The notes beneath the pieces are model-generated. The model had not been told where the DNA came from and ran no database searches. It saw only the letters and a list, made by a program, of their open reading frames with translations. Shown here in pieces: positions 46,111-58,700 of a stretch of 64,000 nt of DNA (its first letter is position 1; every line of letters begins with the position of its first letter). Position numbers and translations under genes: made by a program. This DNA is from Magnolia sinica (lineage: Eukaryota; Streptophyta; Magnoliopsida; Magnoliales; Magnoliaceae): positions 8,780,501 through 8,844,500 of the forward strand of contig NC_080577.1 of the NCBI RefSeq assembly GCF_029962835.1. Reading direction: 5' to 3'.

Positions 46111-46969
46111 TCTAGGAGCACGTGCTACAAATGTTTTGTTGCGATGCATTCCTATCCGTTTTTAACAATTGGATGATGGACATGCACCCTTGATTTTTAA
46201 GGGTCCCATTACGATGTGTCTGAAATTTACTCCAACCATTTGATGTGTAATCACACAATATGTATAAGACCAATAAATTAGGTTGACATCTAATTCAAGT
46301 TTGCCACACTAAAAGAAATAATTAGGAGAAAGACATCTACCCTTGATTTTTATAGAGCCCACTCACAATGATGATATGAAATCCACTCCAGCAATTACAT
46401 GCCACACCAAAATATAGGCCCAAAGGTCAATAATAAGGTTAATACGTGATTCAAGTGGGCCACGCTAAGGGTTATCGTTTGGAGGATAAGAATTGCCCTT
46501 TAAACTCTTTTCAATCATGAGATCCATCTAAATCATAGATGAGTTTGATTCTTGGGCCTTAGAATTACATGGGTGAAGCACCCAATGAATGAGGTAGATT
46601 TCATATAAACATTATGGTTGGGCCTACCTGAGTGGCCCATACGTTTTTACTTTCCTTCTTTTGTTTATTACCTCATTTATTATCAATAATAGCATTAATT
46701 ACCAAAGTGGTCGTATGATCCAACCGGTTAGACTAAAGAGTCCCTATGTGTATGGTCATTAACTCATTCTTCAATAGGCATGCGGTCAAAATTTTCTCCT
46801 CTCATTGCTTGTGAGCTCACCTTTCACATCCTATTGCTCTATGATTGGGGTTCTTTTCACCTTTCCAACCTCTCAATATTACTTCACTATTGGTCACTCA
46901 AGAGTACTTAGCTTTGTAAGGTGGTCCTCGATGATTCACATGTTATTTCACATGTTAAGGTCTCTTGAT
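46111..46969. other. Gene-free stretch
   Basis: Short core-MITE-like words (GGTCCCATTACGATGTGTCTGAAA; GAGCCCACTCACAATGATG) suggest old repeat remains, but ends cannot be placed. No gene recognised. Confidence 0.35.
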
Positions 46970-47215
46970 ACACGTTGATTGAGCTTTGAGAGTAACCAAT
47001 TGTTTAACATGCTATCAAAGCTGAAGGTACTGTGTTCGAATCTTAAGAGCTTATGGTGTGAGTATACCTCTACCCTTGTCCGCTATATTCCCGTGCAGAG
47101 TTCCACCCAGCACTTGTGGGGAGTGTTAAAGTCCATTGATATACATAGATACACTAACAGCTCAAGCTTTTAGATAATGTGGTTTGTTTGACATGGTATC
47201 AGAGCCGCTCTACAA
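46970..47215 (+). repeat. copia LTR/primer-site remnants
   Basis: TGGTATCAGAGCC at 47196-47208, preceded by TTTGACA, is the exact initiator-Met-tRNA primer site used by copia elements, as found just inside the 5' LTR. A second, weaker version, ACATGCTATCAAAGCTGAAG followed by TGTGTTCGAATCTTAAGAGC, lies at 47007-47050. No gag or pol follows, so these are remnants. Confidence 0.5.
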
Positions 47216-48423
47216 CTTGTGTTAGAGCACAAGCTAGTGATGTGTTAGGCTATTGGACTCTAGCCATCAAGGGTGCATCACTCCACCACTTTGGTAAACA
47301 ACACAACTATTGTATTGCTCTCCCACAATTCTGCTTTCTTAGTTTAGGTTGCACCTGTTTCGCATGCTCAGCTGCAATAGAAATCTTTTGTTTTTTTTTA
47401 CACATGCAACCCCTCATAATACCTTACATATGCGGAAGCGCGGATTAGTCATTGCCCGCATAATACCTTTAAGGTATTTTTATATATCTAAGCCTTCTTT
47501 TTCTCATCTCATTTTAGGATGTGATCTCAAACCTGAAAGAATATCCAAATCTCAAGTGGACCATACCACTAGAAATAGTGATGAATGACCGTTAAAAACT
47601 TCTCATGGGCCACAAAAGTTTTGGATCAATGTGTTCTTTGTATTTTCCTTCATCTATGTCTTCTTGGCATTATCAACGGGTTGGATGGGAAATAAAAATT
47701 ATCAGGCTATTTTGAATTTTTTATGGTGAGCAACTCAATCACTACTCTTTCCCCATGGCATGGTCTGCCTGAGATTTAGATCTGTTTAGATTTTGAGAAA
47801 ATGCCCTAAAATGGGCTGGATAAACAGATGGATGGCGTGGATGCACAAAACATCATCAAGGTGGCCCCTACGGCAAGGGTAACACCCACTATCGTAACAC
47901 CTTAGTGGATGGGTGCTTAGCTGTTACCCGAGTAACACCTCAGTGGGTGGGTGCTGCCCTTAACCGTGGAGCTAAATGCGACTAATGTTTTGTATATCCA
48001 CTCTCTCACCCTTTTTTTCCTCATCATTTCACGGCCTTATTAAAAAATTAAGCAAATCCAAATCTCAAGTGGGTCATTTGTAGGCCACATGAGACTTTGG
48101 AATCAAGCTGATATTTGTATTTTCCTTGCATCAAGGTCTTTTAAAACCGGGTTGGAGGGCAAATAAACATAACAGATTCTTTTACAGTGAATCATAGGAA
48201 GTTCTTAATGGCAAGCGTCCAATCACCGTTATTTTCTGTTAAGTAGGTCATCTGAGATTTGAAGCGCTTAATTTTTTGAGCTGCATCTTAAAATGAGTTG
48301 GAAAAAGCGTGATATTTAACACATCATCAGGGTAGCTTCTACGGCAAGGGCAACACCCACTAAGGAGTCGTTTAGATGCGGAAAGTCCCGAAGTTGTGAA
48401 GGGATTGTAGGTTATTTGATTAG
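47216..48423. other. Overlapping core-type MITE copies, no gene
   Basis: Two partial core-type MITEs follow each other. The first (about 47510-47965) carries GGATGGCGTGGATGCACAAAA and ends with inverted GGTAACACCCACT / GTTACCCGAGTAACACC words. The second (about 47990-48365) repeats ATCCACTCTCTCACCC and ends TACGGCAAGGGCAACACCCACT. Both belong to the terminal family seen at 25635-26144. Confidence 0.45.
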
Positions 48424-49053
48424 TGGGGCTGTTTGGATGCATGTATTTTTCTGTAAAGAAATTATACATTATAGCTGTAATCTAAATCTAAAACATGATA
48501 AAAAGCCATATAGTCTTTACCGTTAAAAAGACATTATACACGTTACAACACAATTGTTAATATATACTCATAATATGTGGGGTCCACCTAATATGTATGG
48601 TATATTCAATCTATCCAACATGTACTTCCCTCGATGCTCCGTGGCTTCAAAAAAACAGCTCATCGATTATCAAATGGACCATATAAGGGAAGGATGGGAC
48701 GTCCACCATTAAAAACCTCTAGATTGCATTTGGGGCCTATTGTGATGGGTGGAAGACATCCAATCCATTTTGTGTGTGCATGCTTTAATACTTTATTAGG
48801 GCTCTAAAAAAACCAAGTAAATTTTATGTGATTTCTAGATTTTGAAAGGTTCACCACCCAAGCTCTATGATATAAAAATTTATTTTATTCATTATAAACA
48901 ATTCACAGGCTAACCAAAAACACTATCTGTTTACCAATAAACAGATTACCACTTAAAATGCAAACAAAATAGCATGTAAACTGATTACACCTAAAATATT
49001 TTTCACAAGTAATGTATTTAAAATTTTAAAAATTACTGGCATCCAAACTACCC
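48424..49053. mobile_element. MITE with GGGGCTGTTTGGATGC ends
   Basis: The left GTGGGGCTGTTTGGATGCAT and the right GGCATCCAAACTACCC (reverse complement GGGTAGTTTGGATGCC) are inverted. Sub-terminal sequence is AT-rich, with stretches of AAATTTTAAAAATTACT at the right. The ends resemble Tourist-type elements, but a 3-bp duplication is not clear. Confidence 0.5.
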
Positions 49054-49112
49054 GAGCAACACCTAATCAGTGAAGTTTTGAACTGCTCCACTAAAGTTTT
49101 GAACCACTCCAT

Positions 49113-49615
49113 GGACGGGGATTGTATACTGAAAGTGTACTAAGTGAACTCTGTGGGGGCAACCATGATATATGTATCTCATCCACTCCATCCATCCGTT
49201 TTTTCCAGCTCAATTTAAGGATGAGCCCAAAATTGAAGCAGATCTAAAGCTCAAGTGTACTACACTATAGGAAGTTGTGGGAACCAAAAGCCTGCTGTTG
49301 AGAACTCCTAGAAAGCCACATAATTTTTGGATCAAGCTGATATTTGTGTTTTCTGCTCATCCATGTCTCCGTGGCATTATGAACAGGTTGAATAACAAAT
49401 AAACATCACTGTGGACCCTACGTAAGTTTCAATAGCAGACATTACTATCCTCACTGTTTCGTGTGGCGTGCTATACTTGAGCCTTGGATATGATTCAATT
49501 TTGGTTCATGCCCTAAAATGATGGATGGACGGCGTGGATAAGCTACATACATCACGATGGCCCCACAAAATTTACTCAGTATGCAGCGTACTTAGTCAGT
49601 ACACAACCCACGTCC
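49113..49615. mobile_element. Core-type MITE with GGACGKGGRTTGTATAC ends
   Basis: The left GGACGGGGATTGTATACTGA ... GTACTAAGTGAACTCTGTGG and the right end (reverse complement GGACGTGGGTTGTGTACTGA ... ATTTTGTGG) are inverted over about 50 bp. The interior is the common core (ATCTCATCCACTCCATCCATCC; ATGATGGATGGACGGCGTGG). Flanks show only weak similarity, so no duplication is claimed. Confidence 0.7.
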
Positions 49616-49627
49616 GCACTGAGTTAG

Positions 49628-50188
49628 GAGTGTACATTGAGTCAAACCGAGTCGAGTTGGCCTCAGCTCGACTCGGCTCGGCTCAATCCTCAAGCCTAAC
49701 TGGCCAGCTTGGCTCAATTCGGTCAGCAGCTCAGGCCAATTCGAGCTGAGTTCTCCATTGTAGCATTTTCACAAACACCTTGACTGCACCTTCAAAATCT
49801 CACTGTATTTGAGACAACAGCAATAGTTCTATAGGTATTTTATCAAACACTTTCTAAGCAACATAAAAATCAAGAAAAAAGGGTATTGGTTTCATATACA
49901 TACCTTCCTTGTCCCCAGCCACACTTCTTTAAGTCATTTCACCAAACACTTGGTGAGCAACATCAATATCAAAGTAATTAAGTCATCGAACTGGTTTGAT
50001 CTAAGTTTGATTTAAGCTGGGTTCGATCCGAGTCAAGTCGAGCTGGGGCCAGCTCGAACTTTACTTGAACTCATTTTCGAGCTCGAAAAATCAGCTCAAC
50101 CTGACTAGAACTTAGCTTCGAGTAGACTAGAATCGAGCTTTTTCGAGTCGAGCGAGCTAACCGAGCTAGCTCGGTTCGTGTGCACCCC
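49628..50188. mobile_element. Probable hAT-type MITE with GCTCGA/TCGAGC words
   Basis: The left AGGAGTGTACATTGAGTC and the right end (reverse complement GGGGTGCACACGAACC) are imperfect inverted repeats of the hAT type. The flanks ACTGAGTT and AGTGAGTA agree at 6 of 8. The interior is strongly self-complementary (AGCTCGACTCGGCTCGGCTC against GAGCGAGCTAACCGAGCTAG). Confidence 0.55.
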
Positions 50189-50368
50189 AGTGAGTAGGAC
50201 AGAATGGGCCTCATCTAAAATGGCATGATTTAATTACAGAATGTTTGTGCAGCCCACTGTATGGGAAGCTCAGATCTTGCACACGCATCACCATGCTTCT
50301 GCGGGTGGATGTGCAGGGCTCTCGCACGCGTGTGGAATTAGCAAGCTCATCCTTCGTCGTTGCAGCGA

Positions 50369-52695
50369 ATGAGTCGAACGAGCGGGCCAGGAAGCATGGC
50401 GAGTAGTTGCCTTGGCTGCGCGGCGTGTAAGGCTCTCCCGCTCTCCCCTTTTATGTTCTCATTTCCTCTCCTTCGCCTCAAAAAATCGATGGCCGTGCTC
50501 CGCAGCCCTACCGCTCTCCGTGCTGTCTCCTCATCAAACCCTAGCCAGCCTTCTTTGGTCGTCTTCTCAGGTCCGTATCTCTCTCCGTGCATTGGGTATT
50601 GGACCCTTCATTTTTCTGGAATCATCTGCAAATCCATACCAATCTCCTCTCTCGACATTTTCTTCTGGATTCCATGTAATGGTTCCTTTCTTTGATGTTA
50701 TGTTCTGAGTAGACGTGCTTTCGAACGATAGAAGTTAGTACATTGGAGTTCTGAATCTTATGAGCTGAACAATGAATGCAGGAATTGGAATCTATAAATG
50801 TCAAAAACATGGGTTTAGGAAACATCCTCCAATGTGGTCCTGTGGGGCCTGTTGAGAAATTCTTCTCAGGGATTTCGATCCAAAAGCACCCTGAACTAGG
50901 AATTGTTGATTATATAACTGATGCAAACCCAAAAGGGAAAACAAATAAATCAATAAGAAAATAAAGAGATTGTGGAAAAGATCCAACAATCCTCTAGCCA
51001 GATGCTAGAGATCACAAATGCAAGACTTTGAGCAAGCTCAACAGTCCTCTAGCCTAGAACTAGAGATCACTTTCCCTCCCTTCAACAACCACCGTAGAGA
51101 AAAGAAGAAATTTCATAAAGAGAATATTGATTAAGTTGTCTTGTTCCATAGGACATAGGTCCTATTTATAATCAACCTTACAATCTGTAATAAAAGATAT
51201 GAAATCTAAAAATCTATGAAATTGGAAAGCACCTAAGTAACAAAGCATTTTGTAGTTAAGAAAATGCCTGAAATAAGAAGATACTTAGATAAGAAAATAT
51301 TTAAAATTATTCCCTGCCTTAAAAAAAAAGCTATGAAAGAAAGAGCAGATTTCCTAATTTAGAAATTTGAAAAAAATGGAAAGTGATGATGGCTAAAAAA
51401 AAAGAAGGAAAGTGGGCATTTTCTTGTGCGGAGCGTGCTTGTGTGAGATGCGGGCCTTTTCTTCAAATCTTGACCAATTGGCACGTGTGGCCATTTGGTT
51501 GCGTCAATAACTTATACCTACTAGCAACCAAATGAACTGGAATGTATGTATTGATGGTTTTTTTTCCCCCTTTATTCTTCCAAAGATTGAAGGTGTCTGT
51601 TTGTTATTCCTAGTAATTTAGGTCGATGAGTGTGGTTTGTATTGAGTTTTTTCCGGTGCAAGGTAGTGGATCACAACATTGTAAATCGATTCGGGAATTA
51701 TTGGTTTGGAAGCCTTGTCAATTTTAATTATTTTCTCCTTGTTGTTAGGGCTGTCAATGTGTCTGAAGGCTCAAATGGCCGGGTCTGTCATGACTGTGCT
51801 TTGAAATGCATGCTATGTATGCTGTGCTAGAGCTGCCATAGATTCAGTGTTTCATAAATAAATGGGTTGTGCTGAGGCCTAGGTTTTGACCATTTCTCTA
51901 TTGAGGCCAATGTTTTTGGATTCGCCAACTTGTGCTGAGTCGCAACTCGCCCCAGTCGGGGTTGAATTGGCCCAAATCGCTCGAGTCAAAGGTGACTTTT
52001 TCTTTGGGGGGGGAGGTGTTGACTTATGGTGTCAAACTGGATTGTCCGATCCAGTTTGAGTCCAAGTTGTAGGAGTCGTGTCCCATCCAACTCGTCTGTG
52101 TCTCCAATCCTTGATTGAGGCCTGGCATGTGCCCATGTTTAGGTCATTTCTGTGACGATCATGGGCCATGTTTAGGCCTGAATTTTAGGCAAGCAGGATG
52201 GATCCTGGTCTAATTTGTAAAAGAAAAGGTCTGGCCAAGCTTACAGAGAACCTGATCAGAACCAGCTTGTAGATATCCCTACTTGAAGGCATAGCAGCCT
52301 GCTGAAGTTCAAGTCTCGTGGTCAGGGAGGAGCATTATCAGAATTCGAGCATTGAGGAAAATGTGCCTTCTAAATTAACTTTGAAAACAGGCTTTCAGTT
52401 ATAAATGGCTTAAATTACACGACAAAAGAACTGTAAAAAGGCTCGTTCCTGTAAAATTCGCAGTATAAGTTACAAAGAAAAATAAAAAATAAAAAATCCT
52501 CCAACACTATTCTCTGGAGAGTTCAAGGCACCCATTCCTAGGATGCCTATTGAAAGGTAAAACCTCTTCTTCCCTGCATCTTTGTTAAAGATGTCATCAA
52601 ATCAGTCTTCGCTTCTACCTTTCATCATTGTCATCTTCTAAGCCCTAGCCCAATTAATTGGAGTCAGCTACTCTTCACTTATTCTTCCAAAAGGA

Positions 52696-52727
<32 letters not shown>

Positions 52728-55700
52728 AAAGAAAAAAAAAAAAAAAAGAGGAAAAAACTCTTCACTTCTACCTTAAAAAATTACTAAGTCTTCACTTCTA
52801 ATATTAAGCATACCACTCTCTTTCCTCATTATCCATTTCACACAAAGTCACAATGCACCTTTGTTTACTTGGCCCTTCTGTGGAATACATAGACTGCCCT
52901 TTGAGCGCATTTGCATTATGATTTGTCATAGGCTCTCTAGTAGACTTTTTTATTTCACCAGGTAGCAAGTTGAACTAGGCAGGCTCAGATACAATAGTAG
53001 CCAAAAATCTTACGCTTACCTTCACAATAATGTAGATCATCATCATCTCTGCGGTGCTACCTTGTCACAACTATTTGAGGTCAGCTTTAACCTTTATGGA
53101 TCCTGCTTTGCCAATCTTCTGAAATGAGTTGTCACGATTGTTTGGCAAACATTCAACGAGGAGCTGCCGACCTGACGTAAAGGGTCCTCCTCCTTTACCC
53201 AAGTTTACATGCTGATGCTAGCGACTTTTTCTTTACACAAATTTACATGCTAGAGACTATTCTTTTCCACTTCCATAAGACCGAACTATCTCAAATAAAT
53301 ACACACTTGATCTAGCCTATTTCGCATCTGTAAAAGCTTTGCCAGTAAAGTTGCCTTTGATTGAGATAAATATGCCCTCCCAGTGTATTCGATGTGATGT
53401 TAGAGTCTATGCATAGGCTTGAGAAGAGGCTTTCTTGGTTCATCCTCAGGCTTGTAACAACCCCAACGATATAGTCACTGTTAAGCTGTGCTGTGGCGAT
53501 ATACATTCCACCTATCATCATCTGGACACAGCAATACTATCAACTGGATGGTGATAAGCCCAATTGAGTGGCTAACAGGATTCTACGATAAAGGCGATTC
53601 ACCATTGCCTCTCCTTGTCTAAATACAGATAACATCCGAGGAATTGAAACTTGGTTTTGGAGAGCAACTCGCATGATGATTGAAACTACTCAGACTGGCT
53701 GTTGGTACGATTGGGAGTAAAAAAGTACATGTTATGGGTGGTGGCTTGTTTTTATTCTCCATCAAAACTGAGTGTACTTGGTCTTGGCGGCTTGTTTCGC
53801 TGTTCACAAAGCTGACTTGACTCATTTTTGGCTGAGTTTTGATTCCTTGTCAGATCATAAATTTCCACCATAAACGAAATTTTGAGGTGAAAATCCTAGC
53901 AAAAATGATGTTTGGCATCTCTTTAATGACATGGCATTTTATGCCTTCACCGTAGAGTTCTATGTGCATTTTCTTGAGTAAAGTTTGATTTCTTTGATAA
54001 AAAGGAGCTCAGAGCTTCTGTTTGGTGCCTTGGTATTGTTTTTAGGTGGAACTGCATTTAATGGTGTTGTGGAAGAATTAAAAAAGTTTACAACTCGTGT
54101 CGCACATGTTCTCCCTGTTTCTGATGATGGTGGAAGTACGGCGGAGATCGTTCGTGTCCTAGGTAGGAGAAGTAAATTGCGTTGCATGTAAGATTTAATT
54201 CTTATCAATTTTGTGAAGGTTTGTTTCTCTCAAGATAAAAGTAGAGGTAAATCAATAGGTATGCTACAGGTGGTCCTGCAGTTGGAGACATACGATCGAG
54301 ATGTTTGAGATTGTCAGATGAAAGCACTGCTGAAGCTCTTGCTGTACGGAGGTTGCTTGGTCACCGTTTACCTCTCGATTCTCTACTAGCGAAATCAGAA
54401 TGGTAAACAAAACCTGATCATATAATGGCTTCTTTATCAGCCAAGAAATGCAGTTTGTCATAGTTCAATAGTGTTAATACATATGCACACACATGCACTT
54501 TTTTTTTTTTTTTAGGGTAGATAACTTTTAACATTTTGGGGGTATTCTTTATTGACATTTTATCTTTGTAATGGATTTTTTTTTTCTTATTTCTTTTATT
54601 GTTTTTTATATATGTAACATAGACAGACATTTGTTTTCATTATATGTTTGTTGAGAGCATATCTGTTCCCTATGTAATTACTAATTTACAGGATCAGTAA
54701 GTGATACATGCATATTAGTTTAATGTTCGCAGCTGCATTGGATGGAATTGGGTATCGGAATTTCTAGTAGCTCATTATTTCTTCTAAATTCTCTTTAGTT
54801 CATATAATAAGCATCATGGTTTATTATTTTCTGAAGTTGCTGATTTTCTGGTATTACAGTGGTAGGGTGTTGAATGTTTTTGTGTTGAGTGCTGACTTCA
54901 GAATTTGACAGGTATAACATTGTTGAAGGAGAACATTCTCTATGGAAAGGTGTATCAGGACCTTATAGGGAAACAATTCGTGCTTTTCTGGTTTATTTTC
55001 AAAACCAGGTATTCAATTTTGCCTTAAATATTTCTTTCAGCAGTGTATTATAATTCACTATCCCTTTGTCCATCTCTCTGTTTGTCTCTCTCATCTATAT
55101 TGTGCACACATTCATGAGCATATGCTGTTAGCTTTGGGTAAGCGACTAATAACCACATGATTGGTTTATATAAGCAGTCAATTGAGTGGAAAGGGGCACC
55201 ATAAATGGATGCGTTTCTACTGCTTCTGCAGACCAATCACCACACATTTGTGGGATTAGCAAAATTCATGTTAGTCATCCACGTTAACTATTTTTAGATT
55301 TAGAAAGGTTGACAATTGACTTAAGGTTCAGGCTTCAAACAGTATCTGCTTGGAGTTAGTCACATCTCTAACTGAGTAGACCAACTTGATATTGATAGAA
55401 AAGGTAGGTTAGCTTGATGTTTGATATTTTCATAAACTATTAATAAAAAAAGGACTGCAAAATGGAAATGGGAAGGAGGCATGGAGCTAATGGTATCTGA
55501 GGAGCTAGGTTTGAAGTGCTTAATCAATAGAGCCCTGCCTTGTGACATATTACATGAAATATAGTCACAAGATGTTGAAAGTAGCCTTTGGCCAGATTAG
55601 TCATGAAATCCCTCAATGATGAACCTTGACGGCTGACACTGTGCAATATGACAAGCTAGTTTCCTAGTAGTCGTCCAAAATTGTTTTCTCTGGAATTTTA

Positions 55701-58700
55701 TGGGTGAGAATCCAATAGAGTTCCATCATCACTTCCTCTCATTCCCTTGTTTATGTTAGTTTGAGTGCATGTCCAACCACAACCTTTTGTTTGAATTATG
55801 TCATGGTCCAAACAGTTATCAACTTATACAAAACTTCAAAATACTGAATCCAACTAATGTGGAATAGCTTTCTTCTCAATCCTATAGTCATTGCTAACAG
55901 TTGGATATTATTTCCAAACATTTGGGCAGATCTTTTGTTATTTGTATGGGTAACTCAATTGGCAAGTTTACCTTCATCAATCGTGTGGCGGCTACTGCTA
56001 TTGGTACTTGGACAATCCCTCAGTAACATGGTTTTGATTTCTAAGAAGTGCGTTGGAAATAAAAACTTAATTTGGGGAGGGGGATTTTGTTTATGTTTGG
56101 TGGATTTCTTTCTGATAACAGTTATTTTGTTTTTGGTTTATTACTTGGGATCAATAACTCACTGAATCATGCATTCGAGCACATGTAATCTTGATGCAGG
56201 GACATGTGATGACCTAACCCTAGATGCATGTATTATCAGGTTAAAGAATATTCAAATAAATACACCAATTAACTAACTATTTTCAATCAAAGAGATTAGG
56301 TAAATCTCAATACAAAGATGACGTTATTTCGTCAAGATCATGCCTCTTAACATAAGATCACGTAAACAGTAAAAAAAGACCTAGAGATATGAGGATATCC
56401 CAGATCTAGCATAAGTCAGTCCACGATTAAGCTTGGATCTGATTCTACTGACTAACCATCCCTTTTTTCCGTTCGAACTAGAAAAGGGTGAAGGATGAGT
56501 GGTTCGAGATGAAGAAGGGATAGGTCATTTTGTCATCAAAAGAAAAGGAGGTGGACGATTCTTACCTTTTCCTGCACCTCAAAGATTTTAGAAAAAGGGA
56601 AACCTGAAATCAGGGTGGAATCCTCAACATCGAAGGGCCAATCTTGAAACCTTAATCTCTTGAATAAAGAGGAAAAAAAAGAAATGAATTTCTATTCATT
56701 CAATAATAATAAAATTAGGGTTTCTCACAACGTATATATAAGCTATGAAAAAAAGTAAAAGTGCACTAAAGCCCCCCTGGAAACAAGAAAAATAATAAAA
56801 AGACGAAAAATAAAGAAAGTTACAATAAAGTCCCTGAAACAAGAAAAAGAACAAAAAAGTCTAAAACTAAAATACCAGTGTAGTAGGGTGTGAAATCCGA
56901 CCCATGGATCTATGGTTGGGATGAACATCCGCGTGGTACTGTGTGAAATCCGAACCATGGATCTATGGTCGGGGTGCGGTCATGCCGCTCTTGCACTCGT
57001 AGCGCGTTAGAAAGTGGGTCCGATAGACCCATCGCCCATCCACATCAACTCCTCCGCTCTGGTACTCCGTCGGCGACGCCTCCTCCTCTAGTACACTCTA
57101 AAGGGTGCACCACTGATGTCCACAACAAATCTACTCCCAGGAATGTTCTCGTATGTTCCTTTTACCATGTTTTGTTCCCACTTTGAATGAACTTGCGCTT
57201 CGACTCCAACTCCCTCATTTATTTCCCTTCATAGCAGATGATACTTGCTACATCTGGAGATGGATGCTTCCCATTGTTTGAAGTCTCGGTATCACTACAA
57301 GTTTCGCTGGACGGGGATACAAAAACAATATCGATATCGCCAATAATTGGAAATGTAGTGAAATATTAGGGAAACATGGGGGAAATGGTGGAAAATTTCA
57401 ATGAAACTTCAGGAGATGCTAAAATACACATGTTGCATATTTAGGAATTAAAATAATAATAATAATAAATAAATAAATAATAAATTGCAAAAAGAATGCA
57501 TACAAAATAAGTTTCCATTTGATGGAGGCCTAAAAGTATGTGTTGTCGTAAGAAACCAGTCCAACCATAACATCCATCTCATCTATCCATCCAACCATCC
57601 CATCTTTCCATCCGCCCATCCATCCAAATATCCATCGATGTTTTAGAATATCAGCAACACATGATATTTTGGCGAGAAATCATTGACACTTGGAAAGGAA
57701 ACGAAAGACTGTGGTTGCGATAACGCCCATGTTGCGATAACGATAATATCGCGTTATGATCAATATTATCGTCAACAATTTGAACACCGCATACAACCAT
57801 GTGCCCATAAAAAAGTTTGAAATGGATTATTTTCTTTACTAAACAGATTTTTTGATATGCAATATCGATGCATTGGCAATATTATTGAAATATTGTCGAT
57901 ACATTGGCAATACAAACGGCATGTAGAATTTACACTATAAATTTTTTTGGCGATATTGATACATTGGTGACACAAGCGACGCCCAAAATTTACATAGTAA
58001 AAAATATTGTTGATCCATTGGTGATACTTACTGATACATCGCTGATTCCTAGAATTTCTGAGACTAGCAGTGTTATCGGTATCGCTACCAGTGTTATCAG
58101 TATCGGCAAGCTGAAGATACGGATAATATCAGGGATATTTCGATAATATTGGGGATACTCCGAAGTCCAAACAATGATGCTTACATTTCCTGCACCCGAA
58201 TTTGCTGCAACTTCTTTTCACATATTATAGAACTATAAGCAGGACTCCCCATTATTATTGTTGTTGTTGTTGTTGTTGTTGTCGATGTTGTTTGGTGATG
58301 AAAGCTTTATTAAAAGAACTGGAGGCAAATATAAGGCTAACGCATTACAACAATTGATAACTGACCAAAGAGAGAGCTGGCCCCTGGACACGGATGAGAA
58401 AGGAGGCCCGAAGATTCTGCCTAAGAGCAAACAAGGCATTTGACTCATAACTATAAGATTCTGCCTATATTACAAGTGCAACCATTCCTTTCTTTCCAAA
58501 TAGACCATAAGATAACCACAAAACAAAATCCCCAAATAAGATTCCACTTCACATCGGCATTGTCGTCGTCATCATCATTATTTTGAAGATTAGGACTCTA
58601 CATTATTTTGAAGCTGTTGTGTTTAGATGACGTTACTGAAGTGGTTTGTTAGCTACAGTAAACTCTATCAAAATATTTTATCCTTCCTAACTTTCATGGA

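Noticed and set aside
50776-50989. Short frames on both strands just after exon 1 of the CofD-like gene
   Set aside because: They fall at the edge of an LTR-like insertion in intron 1; the spliced exon 1-exon 2 junction restores the conserved SGGTAFNG motif without them.
55857-56165. 102-residue hydrophobic frame in intron 4
   Set aside because: Hydrophobicity follows from the T-rich intron sequence; there is no domain and no splice support.
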